In this document: piece by piece, positions 23,199 to 29,899 of the stretch | Layout: each line of letters starts with the position of its first letter | Numbering within the stretch: the first letter of the stretch is position 1 | Program-made: the position numbers and the translations under genes | NCBI GenBank assembly: GCA_021788025.1 | Contig: JAJYLE010000006.1 | Span: 1-33,228 of the forward strand | Direction of reading: 5' to 3' | DNA: 33,228 nucleotides | DNA from: Nitrospirota bacterium | GTDB lineage: Bacteria; Nitrospirota; Thermodesulfovibrionia; Thermodesulfovibrionales; JdFR-88 | The notes under the pieces: generated by a model | Database searches by the model: none | Seen by the model: only the letters and a program-made list of their open reading frames with translations | Told to the model about the DNA's origin: nothing

Positions 23199-24920
23199 CT
23201 AGTATTGCCGCTTTTCAGGCTTGAATTTTGTGATGCAAACGGGTTTGAAACTGAAACGTATTTCCCCGTCCTTTTTTCTTATGAAAGTATGCTTCAGCCA
23301 GTTTTCATCGTCCCGCTCCGGATAATCCTGCCTGCAATGGGCGCCTCTGGACTCGGTCCTCTGAAGCGCGGAATGGACGATTGCCTCACCAAGGTTCACA
23401 AGGTGAATGGCCTCGATAGCCTCAAGCAATTCCGTGTTGAATTGTTTACCTTTATCATCAATCGAGATATTGCCCGCCTTCTGCCTGATGGTCTCTATCT
23501 CTTCAGCGGCCGCCTTCAGGCCCGCATCGGCCCGGAACACGGAGCATTTGTCCATCATCAATTCCTGGAGCTCCTTCTTTACGGCCCCCGCGCGTACGCC
23601 GCCTTTATTGTTCAGAAGCGCGGAAACCGCTTCCCTTGCCCGTTCCATTGCGCCTGGCGGCATGCCCGGGCCGCTTTTGTCCTTTTGCTCCGCCGCTTTC
23701 ATGCCTGCACGCCTGCCAAAAACCACCGTATCCAGAAGCGAATTGCAGCCAAGCCTGTTTGCCCCGTGCACGGATACGCAAGCGCATTCCCCCGCAGCAA
23801 ACAGGCCATCAACCACCGCGCCGCTTTCGGTTATCAGCACCCTGCCGTCCCTGTCAGTAGGTATGCCGCCCATGGCGTAATGTGCGGTGGGCGCAACCGG
23901 AATGGGTTTTTCGGATGGGTCCACACCCATATAAATATTCGAGAACGTCATTATCTCCGGCAGCCTGGTCTCAAGAGTTTTTTTAGGGACGTTTCTTAAA
24001 TCCAGGTATACGTAATCGTTGCCGCCGATGCCCCTGCCTTCCTTTATCTCGGTAATTATCGCCCTGGACACCATGTCCCTTGGCGCAAGGTCCTTTATCC
24101 TCGGGGCGTACCTCTGCATGAAAGTCTCCCCGTTGCCGTTTACAAGCACGCCGCCTTCTCCCCTGGCCCCCTCGGTTACAAGTATCCCAAGCCCCAGAAG
24201 CCCGGTTGGGTGGAACTGAAAGAACTCCATATCCTCAAGCGGCATCCCCTTTGAATAAAGAATCCCAAGCAGGTCGCCGGTGCTTGCCATCGCGTTGGAT
24301 GTGGTTTTAAAAACTCTCCCATAGCCTCCCGTGGCTATAATGGTGGCGCCTGCCTCAAACGCACAAATCTCGCCGGTCTTTAATTCCAGGGCAACGGCCC
24401 CCAAACACCTGCCGTCTTCTATCACCAGATCCAGCACGTGATATTCTGGGAAGAACATCACCGGCTGTTTTTCGCATTGCTCGTAAAGCGTGTTTACCAT
24501 CGCAAGCCCCGTCCTGTCAGCCGAATAGCAGGCGCGCCTTACCGGGGCCGCGCCAAAATCCCTTGTGTGCCCGCCAAAACGTCTTTGGGCAATCTTGCCT
24601 TGCGGTGTGCGTGAAAAGGGCACGCCAAGATGCTCCAGCCGGATAACGGTTTTTATGGCGTCTTCGCATAATGTTCCGGCTGCGTCCTGGTCCGTAAGAT
24701 AATCGCCGCCTTTAACGGTGTCGTAGACGTGCCATTCAATGGAATCCGGCTCCTCATTGCCAAGCGCGGCGGCTATGCCGCCCTGAGCAGCCGAGGAATG
24801 GCACCTTGTGGGATAAAGCTTTGCTATTACGGCAACTGTCCCCTGCAACGAGGCCTCGATGGCCGCGCTGAGGCCGGCAAGTCCGGAGCCGATTACAAGC
24901 GTATCGAAGCGGTGGACCAT
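23199..24920 (-). CDS. sdhA: Succinate dehydrogenase flavoprotein subunit
   Basis: FAD-containing subunit that oxidises succinate to fumarate, or the reverse. The N-terminal FAD fold is VIGSGLAGLSAAIEA. RCHSSAAQGGI contains His41, the expected covalent FAD attachment residue. FQFHPTG, GARGEGGVLVN and PTAHYAMGGI carry substrate-binding and active-site elements, and HGANRLGCNSLLD follows. The 573-residue length fits SdhA or FrdA. Sequence alone does not fix the direction, but the adjacent fumC supports a TCA role. ATG 24920 was preferred to the track start. No strong ribosome binding site is visible. It is the first gene of sdhABCD. Confidence 0.96.
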   Translation of the reverse strand: MVHRFDTLVIGSGLAGLSAAIEASLQGTVAVIAKLYPTRCHSSAAQGGIAAALGNEEPDSIEWHVYDTVKGGDYLTDQDAAGTLCEDAIKTVIRLEHLGVPFSRTPQGKIAQRRFGGHTRDFGAAPVRRACYSADRTGLAMVNTLYEQCEKQPVMFFPEYHVLDLVIEDGRCLGAVALELKTGEICAFEAGATIIATGGYGRVFKTTSNAMASTGDLLGILYSKGMPLEDMEFFQFHPTGLLGLGILVTEGARGEGGVLVNGNGETFMQRYAPRIKDLAPRDMVSRAIITEIKEGRGIGGNDYVYLDLRNVPKKTLETRLPEIMTFSNIYMGVDPSEKPIPVAPTAHYAMGGIPTDRDGRVLITESGAVVDGLFAAGECACVSVHGANRLGCNSLLDTVVFGRRAGMKAAEQKDKSGPGMPPGAMERAREAVSALLNNKGGVRAGAVKKELQELMMDKCSVFRADAGLKAAAEEIETIRQKAGNISIDDKGKQFNTELLEAIEAIHLVNLGEAIVHSALQRTESRGAHCRQDYPERDDENWLKHTFIRKKDGEIRFSFKPVCITKFKPEKRQY

Positions 24921-24959
24921 CAACACAATATATCACAACCAAAAAATTAATTTAAAAGG

Positions 24960-25106
24960 ACGGCTGGCGGGGCATCTTGCCGGAGTCCGGGCGACCGCCC
25001 GTCGCCGCTTGACTACCGGCAGGTTCGCCGCGCCCACTTCGCGAAACCGCCCGCTTTCCCAAGGTAAGGCAAACCAACAGCTAACAAACGGAGTCCTTTT
25101 AACTAC
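24960..25106 (-). repeat. Second dispersed repeat family, copy 3 (inverted, diverged)
   Basis: Read on the minus strand it gives AAAAGGACTCCGTTTGTTAGC, then TTGGTTTGCCTTACCTTGGGAAAGCGGGCGG, then CGCGAAGTGGGCGCGGCGAACC, which tracks copy 4 at 28310 (GGCTTGCCTTACCCTGGAGCAGCGGGGCGG). It fills the gap between the barrel-protein gene and sdhA. Confidence 0.5.
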
Positions 25107-25147
25107 AAAAATTCCTGATTTTTGGCTTTTGCAGGTTGCAACGCCAG

Positions 25148-26488
25148 TTAAAAGATGCTGCCCGCCACGCTGACAACTATCTCGCCGCCGCCGTAGCGGC
25201 CTTTTCGCACCACTGAAAAATTATAGTTATAGGCCAGTTGCAGGCGCGTGTGGAATAAAAACCCGGTGGTCAGCCTGGCGCCCAGAGAGGAGAAAAAATC
25301 GTTCTTGTCCACAGGCCCTCCGGCTTCCATCCGAAGGCGGTCCAGCCAGGCGGCCGAGGCGTCCAGCCCCAGGTACATGAAGAAGACCGGCTCCCACCGG
25401 TACTCGCCGGTGGCGATAATGTAGCGCTTCGGGAAAAACTCCTCCAGCGCTGCCCCAGGCAATACCGGCCTCCATGTGGAGCCGTACTCCTCTCCCATCG
25501 GGTTTAAGCCGCCGCCTATCCGCTGCACGGAAAAGCGGTCCAGCCCGATGCCGCCACCGCCATGCAGCGCACCTATAAGCCTGTGCCGGTCTGAATGCAA
25601 TCCAGGCACTCCGCCAGCGGCAACCAGATACCCTGTGAATAGATAATAATCACGCCCGCCGGCTTCAGCGCCGTTTATCCCCCAGCCGCTCCATTTAAGC
25701 CGGTGGCCGCAGATAATGTCCGCCCCGGCGGCAATCCCCCTGTGTGGAAGCTCCAGGATATTGCGCACCAGCTCATCCAGCCGGAACTGAAGATGGCCGC
25801 GCACCTCGAATGTATCGCCGGGGGCAACAAAATCCTGTGCGGTACGGGAGCCGCGGCCAAAAAACACATAGCCGGGCTCCGCGGTAAGGTCCAGTGCAAG
25901 CATGTTGTCCTGCTTGCCGGGGTAAACCTGCCTTCTGTACCCTATGCCAACCCCTGCCCTCGCGTAGCCCCACAAAAGTTCCTGCGATTTCAGGGCCGTG
26001 CCGTCCACAAGCTGCGCCTGGGGAAACGGGACCGTATAGTTTTCAAAGGTGGCCACCCATTCCAGCGGCCTGACAGAGGCCGGGGAGCGGGCCAGAAAAA
26101 GGTTATTGTCAAAACCCGCCAGCCTTGCCCGAAACAGCCTGAAGTCATCCGGATGCCGCCAGAGATAAATGCTGCCTATTGGCAGCACGGCGGAGCCTTC
26201 GGCCACGGGTTTGGCAAGCGCCGCCCCAATGTCCCAGGCGGTTTCGGAGCGCCGGTTGCGTGGGCGGACCGTAACTTTATGGCCCAGCACCATACCCTGA
26301 TAGCACTGCCCCGCAAGCGGCGTGTGATACGCGGCATCCTGGCAGCCCGCCGTTTTTGATATCACATTTGATATTCCGTCTGCTGATAGCGCCTGCCCCG
26401 GCACGCGTGAATTGCTTCCGGCATGCACTGGAAGCGCCCGGCAGAAAAAGGCAAGGGCAAGCGGCAGGAAGATGATGGCTTTTTTCAT
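25148..26488 (-). CDS. Predicted outer-membrane beta-barrel protein of unknown function
   Basis: A 446-residue exported protein. The N-terminus is a clear Sec signal peptide (MKKAIIFLPLALAFFCRALPVHA) with cleavage after VHA. The C-terminus ends in alternating hydrophobic residues and a terminal Phe (VVSVAGSIF), typical of proteins inserted by the BAM machinery. Many short alternating Tyr/Phe/Trp strands in the second half (IIATGEYRWEPVFFMYLGLDAS, LQLAYNYNFSVV) look like barrel strands. The pattern recalls surface-antigen / Omp85-type barrels, but I do not see enough to assign a family. It is the last gene of a co-directional run with a small secreted protein (33-base gap) and a pepsin-like lipoprotein, suggesting a shared envelope role. 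No strong ribosome binding site is visible. Confidence 0.7.
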   Translation of the reverse strand: MKKAIIFLPLALAFFCRALPVHAGSNSRVPGQALSADGISNVISKTAGCQDAAYHTPLAGQCYQGMVLGHKVTVRPRNRRSETAWDIGAALAKPVAEGSAVLPIGSIYLWRHPDDFRLFRARLAGFDNNLFLARSPASVRPLEWVATFENYTVPFPQAQLVDGTALKSQELLWGYARAGVGIGYRRQVYPGKQDNMLALDLTAEPGYVFFGRGSRTAQDFVAPGDTFEVRGHLQFRLDELVRNILELPHRGIAAGADIICGHRLKWSGWGINGAEAGGRDYYLFTGYLVAAGGVPGLHSDRHRLIGALHGGGGIGLDRFSVQRIGGGLNPMGEEYGSTWRPVLPGAALEEFFPKRYIIATGEYRWEPVFFMYLGLDASAAWLDRLRMEAGGPVDKNDFFSSLGARLTTGFLFHTRLQLAYNYNFSVVRKGRYGGGEIVVSVAGSIF

Positions 26489-26521
26489 AACTGAATCAAG
26501 GGGGGCTGTTATCAGCGGTGG

Positions 26522-26995
26522 TCATGGCTCAAGCGCCTTAGAATAGGCCTCAACATTGAAATTTCCCGGCAGTCCGAAGGACCTGTAAATAACCGCATTG
26601 GCGCCGGCGCCGTATTGCAGCGCAATGGCCCGCCTGGGTATTCTTGAAAGCACCTTTGGCCTGGTACCGGCCAGCCGCCCTACAAATATCGAAGCAGGGG
26701 GAAGCGTTCTGCTATGCAGTGCAACCATTCTGAAACATACGCCGCTGGAATTGAATGCGGCATACACGGTAAACCCTCCGATTTTAAAACTGTAATTTTT
26801 GGCCCCTGCGTTCCACAGCCTTTCCGCCTGCGCCGGGGCAAAGGCGCGCTTAAGCGGCACACGCGCCGGAGCGCCATATTTCTGCGCCATTACGTTATAT
26901 GTATCGCCCACTGCGGCCCATGCGCCGCACACCCCGCCGTACACACATATTTGCGCCAGCAATATTGAAAATAAAATTAACAGGGCCTTCTTCAT
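26522..26995 (-). CDS. Small secreted protein of unknown function
   Basis: A 157-residue protein with a signal peptide (MKKALLILFSILLAQICVYGGVCGAWAA) cut after AWAA. The mature part opens VGDTYNVMAQKYGAPARVP, a pattern reminiscent of small envelope proteins with a 'GDTY...v..ryG.P' repeat, but I recognise no specific family. The track ORF begins at 27133. ATG 26995 is preferred because AAAGGAGG stands just upstream at the right distance and the signal peptide starts there. It begins 19 bases after the stop of the pepsin-like lipoprotein gene and ends 33 bases before the outer-membrane barrel gene, so the three are likely one operon. Confidence 0.75.
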   Translation of the reverse strand: MKKALLILFSILLAQICVYGGVCGAWAAVGDTYNVMAQKYGAPARVPLKRAFAPAQAERLWNAGAKNYSFKIGGFTVYAAFNSSGVCFRMVALHSRTLPPASIFVGRLAGTRPKVLSRIPRRAIALQYGAGANAVIYRSFGLPGNFNVEAYSKALEP

Positions 26996-27014
26996 CACGC
27001 CTCCTTTTTTCAGC

Positions 27015-28229
27015 TCAAGGGAATTTGATTCCGATGCCGTAAGGCGATACCTGCCAGTACATAGGCTGGGTGAGCAGGTAAGGAAGCCCCATAAGCTCCA
27101 GCCCTCCATCGTCCGGCTGGGGATTGACTGCATTGCTAATCAGGATATACCCTCCGGACGGCACGCCCGTAAAGGCAGATGCCGGAAATTCAAAGTTCGC
27201 GCTGGAATCATTGGGGCTGGTAACAAAACTGGCCCTGCTGTCAAAGACGCTTCCGGTATAAAACCCAACGGAAAGATTAAGACCGCCTTTTACCAGGGTT
27301 ATGCTTCCTATTACAGGCGTGCTTGACGGCAACTGGTATTCGTGGCTGGCAAGGGCGTTCTCTCCTATTCCGGCAGCATTTGCGATAGCGCTGTTTTCCA
27401 TGAAGATGAAATTACTGCCCGTATCCAGAATGCTTTTGTACTTGTTTCCGGAGGGGTTTTTGGAAAGCCCTCCGGATTCCGAATCTATTACCGGATAGCT
27501 CTGCGTCTGGGACGGATCATTGGGGAAAAATGAAAACCCTGATGTGCTGTTGTCCGGCTGGGAATTCAGCCCGAATATAAGCTGTCCGGAGCCGCTGTAG
27601 CTGTAGCCATCGCCATTGAGGCCGGGGCTTAGCTGCATGAGAAACCCGTTATTGAAATTGCCGTTTTCAATCCCCTGCACCAGCGACGGGGTAGGCACGG
27701 CCCCCCCGCCAAAGAGGCCAAATGAAACGGAACTGGAAAGCCCCATCCCGAAGTCACCCTGCAAAGCGCTGCTTGAGGGAAACGCGTTGCCGCCGGTGTC
27801 CACCGCTATCTGAAAATTGCTTGTGGTTGAAAGCCCCCCCGAAGCCAGCGTAGAGACCTGGGCTCCGTTTACAAAACCCGAAAAAGTTGTGCCGTCGGCG
27901 AATGAGCCGCTGAAGGTATTGCTGTTTGGGGCCATATTGATTCCGGCGGCCTGCAGGGCGGACTGGTTTACAAGTATGCCGGTTACCCCGGTGTCCAGAA
28001 GAAGGTTAAAAGGCTTCCCGTCTATGTACACCGTAACGTAAGGAATGTCCGGCCCGTCCGCGCCGGAAAAGCATACGGGCATCGTGTTGGATGGACCAGC
28101 CGGCGAGTTGCAAATGGCCAGAGAAACGGGAGCTGGTGGCGTTCCTCCTCCGCCACCGCCGCCACCGCAGCCTGGCAACCAAAGAAACAATAGAAAGATG
28201 GCCGGGATAAGACGTATTAATCTTCTCAT
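27015..28229 (-). CDS. Pepsin-like aspartyl-protease-fold lipoprotein (DUF3443-like)
   Basis: A 404-residue lipoprotein. The lipobox is LPGC (Cys21), followed by a run of eight Gly acting as a tether. Two DTG motifs, FNLLLDTGVTG (Asp79) and SILDTGSNFIF (Asp269), are spaced as in two-lobed pepsin-type aspartic proteases. The layout and the C-terminal LELMGLPYLL segment resemble DUF3443. With both Asp present it could be catalytic, but DUF3443 proteins have no well-established activity that I know of. A third DTG (VDTGGN, near 144) lacks the strand context. The start ATG 28229 has AGGAGGAGG directly upstream. It is the first gene of the exported-protein trio. Confidence 0.75.
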   Translation of the reverse strand: MRRLIRLIPAIFLLFLWLPGCGGGGGGGGTPPAPVSLAICNSPAGPSNTMPVCFSGADGPDIPYVTVYIDGKPFNLLLDTGVTGILVNQSALQAAGINMAPNSNTFSGSFADGTTFSGFVNGAQVSTLASGGLSTTSNFQIAVDTGGNAFPSSSALQGDFGMGLSSSVSFGLFGGGAVPTPSLVQGIENGNFNNGFLMQLSPGLNGDGYSYSGSGQLIFGLNSQPDNSTSGFSFFPNDPSQTQSYPVIDSESGGLSKNPSGNKYKSILDTGSNFIFMENSAIANAAGIGENALASHEYQLPSSTPVIGSITLVKGGLNLSVGFYTGSVFDSRASFVTSPNDSSANFEFPASAFTGVPSGGYILISNAVNPQPDDGGLELMGLPYLLTQPMYWQVSPYGIGIKFP

Positions 28230-28309
28230 CCTCCTCCTCTATAAAAATTCTATAATGGCAAATAAGGCTGGCTAGTTCAGATATTGCGTTTTTATAAATG
28301 CCCTTTTCC

Positions 28310-28513
28310 GTGGTAAAAAGCTCCTTTATTGGCCGTTTGGCTTGCCTTACCCTGGAGCAGCGGGGCGGTGGTGAGCGAAGTGGCCGGGCGAGCCGTACCG
28401 GACCTTTGGCGCAGCGTTGGCAGTTTGCCGTATTCATGTGAGCCGCGCGGCAAAAACCCGAATTTAATCGACCAGAGACGGGGCCAAACGGAGGCGAACG
28501 CCGCCCGTGGGAA
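28310..28513 (+). repeat. Second dispersed repeat family, copy 4
   Basis: Contains an 86-base block (28371-28456, GTGAGCGAAGTGGCCGGGCG onward) identical to copy 5 (29429-29514), and a similar lead-in (GTGGTAAAAAG, GGCCGTTTGGCTTG). The 470-base gap it occupies, between the lipoprotein and HD genes, otherwise holds nothing I can identify. Confidence 0.85.
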
Positions 28514-28699
28514 AAAAACAGAAAGCAAACTGGCATTGGCAAACGAATCAAGGGTGACAGAACCGAAGCCTCTGGCCTCCGGCTTTCGCCGGGGTGAGTG
28601 CCATTGGGAGCACCACACATAACAACAGGAATCCCGGAAGAGCCTTATAAAGTTTGATACGGCAGGCAGAGGGGTGCGCCAAAGACGGGAACAGGCGGC

Positions 28700-29284
28700 C
28701 TATTTGCCCCTGATCCACCAATCGCTTTTGTCCGAAAACCACCACAGGGAGGAGTCCGTCTCCAGGATGTCTGCGGCCAGTTTCCTGGCAACGCCAGTCC
28801 GGAGGCGCTTCATTGAAAAGCCAAGCCATTCTTCGGCATAAGGCGAGCCGGTGTCCTTGTATTCCTTCAGGGCCAGGATCATTTCAAGCTGGTCGGCATC
28901 ATAGGCCAGCACGGCCTCCTTCGTCTGTCCAAGCTCGAATTCCTTTATAAGCAAGCTAAGCTCATCCCCAAACGGCACACCGGATGCAAGCTCAGCCAGG
29001 GCCTTTTCGTTGTCCACCTTAACGTATTTCTTGTTTACGTAGTTAAGGTCGCCGGTGCGGGCCTCAAGCAGGTCGTGAAAAAGGCACATCCTCAGAAGCC
29101 GGTCCCTGTCAATTGTCCCCTCTCCGGCCGCCTCGCTAAGAGAGCCTAGGACAAAGCCTATGCAGGCGGTGCGGAAGGCGTGCTCGGCAACCGATTCGGC
29201 CCCGGCCCCCAGGAACTGGAAGCCGCTTCTGGGCGTGCGCTTGAGCATGCCCACTTCAAAAAGGAAATTGGCAATGTTCTTCAT
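28700..29284 (-). CDS. HD-domain 5'-deoxynucleotidase (HDDC2/YfbR-like)
   Basis: Metal-dependent phosphohydrolase of the HD superfamily, closest in pattern to HDDC2/YfbR enzymes that remove the 5' phosphate of deoxynucleoside monophosphates. Metal and catalytic residues are visible: His35 in SVAEHAFR, His70-Asp71 in CLFHDLLEARTGDL, and the Asp pair in YDADQLEMIL (129/131). The N-terminal LKRTPRSGF block is also typical of that branch. It has 194 residues and no signal peptide. The start ATG 29284 has little ribosome binding site. It is flanked on both sides by near-identical repeat copies in the same orientation. Confidence 0.88.
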   Translation of the reverse strand: MKNIANFLFEVGMLKRTPRSGFQFLGAGAESVAEHAFRTACIGFVLGSLSEAAGEGTIDRDRLLRMCLFHDLLEARTGDLNYVNKKYVKVDNEKALAELASGVPFGDELSLLIKEFELGQTKEAVLAYDADQLEMILALKEYKDTGSPYAEEWLGFSMKRLRTGVARKLAADILETDSSLWWFSDKSDWWIRGK

Positions 29285-29357
29285 TGAAGCTATATTTTAA
29301 AACAAATACAAAAACAACGGCAGGAACAAAATAAAATTTGATTCCTCATGCTTTCTT

Positions 29358-29570
29358 GTGGATAAAAGGGATTTCTTTTAAAGCCGTTTTGTTTGCTTTT
29401 GGCGTACAGGGTAATGCGGGAGCGGCAAGTGAGCGAAGTGGCCGGGCGAGCCGTACCGGACCTTTGGCGCAGCGTTGGCAGTTTGCCGTATTCATGTGAG
29501 CCGCGCGGCAAAAAACCTTTCAATTAACGAAGCGAGACGAGGCCCAACCGTAGCGAACGCCGCCGCAAAC
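29358..29570 (+). repeat. Second dispersed repeat family, copy 5
   Basis: Fullest copy: GTGGATAAAAGGG, AAAGCCGTTTTGTTTGC, AATGCGGGAGCGGCAAGTGAG, then the 86-base block identical to copy 4, then CGAAGCGAGACGAGGCCCAACCG. It lies upstream of the HD gene in a gap of 289 bases. Confidence 0.85.
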
Positions 29571-29573
29571 CCA

Positions 29574-29822
29574 CTAATCCCCTTTTGTTTTCTTTTTACC
29601 TTTATGGCCGCCCACGTGCGCCTGGGCCATCTCTTCATGGCCGGTATGCCGGGGCTCTTTCTCCTGATAATGCGTTCCGGCTGGTCTGCCCTGTATCTCC
29701 TTGAGTATGCTCTGGATAAGCTCCGCCCTGCCCTTCACCATCGGCAGTTCCAGTTCCAGCGCAAGCTTACTCAGTTCCAGATCGTTCATCTTCTCAAGCT
29801 CTTTATGCCTTTTTTCTTCCAT
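29574..29822 (-). CDS. Small charged protein, possible SAP/Rho-N-like fold
   Basis: An 82-residue hydrophilic protein, starting MEEKRHKELEKMNDLELSKLALELELP. The first half (LSKLALELELPMVKGRAELIQSILKEI) has the helix-turn-helix spacing of SAP or Rho N-terminal domains, which bind nucleic acid. The second half is a His/Lys/Gly-rich tail ending KGKKKTKGD. The start ATG 29822 is supported by GGGAGGT about 10 bases upstream. It sits 77 bases after polA on the same strand. The family assignment is tentative. Confidence 0.55.
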   Translation of the reverse strand: MEEKRHKELEKMNDLELSKLALELELPMVKGRAELIQSILKEIQGRPAGTHYQEKEPRHTGHEEMAQAHVGGHKGKKKTKGD

Positions 29823-29899
29823 GGCGTTTTGACCTCCCGTGGAGATGGCCTCCGGTTAAATTATACACCTGTGTTCGAATTTCCAGAACCAGACAGGCT

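Noticed and set aside
23025-23999. 324-residue plus-strand ORF across sdhA/sdhB
   Set aside because: Antisense to two coupled, conserved genes.
28292-28618. Minus-strand ORFs containing RSGTARPATSLT (also at 29290-29523)
   Set aside because: These are translations of the identical 86-base repeat block. No start signals or known domain, so they are treated as by-products.
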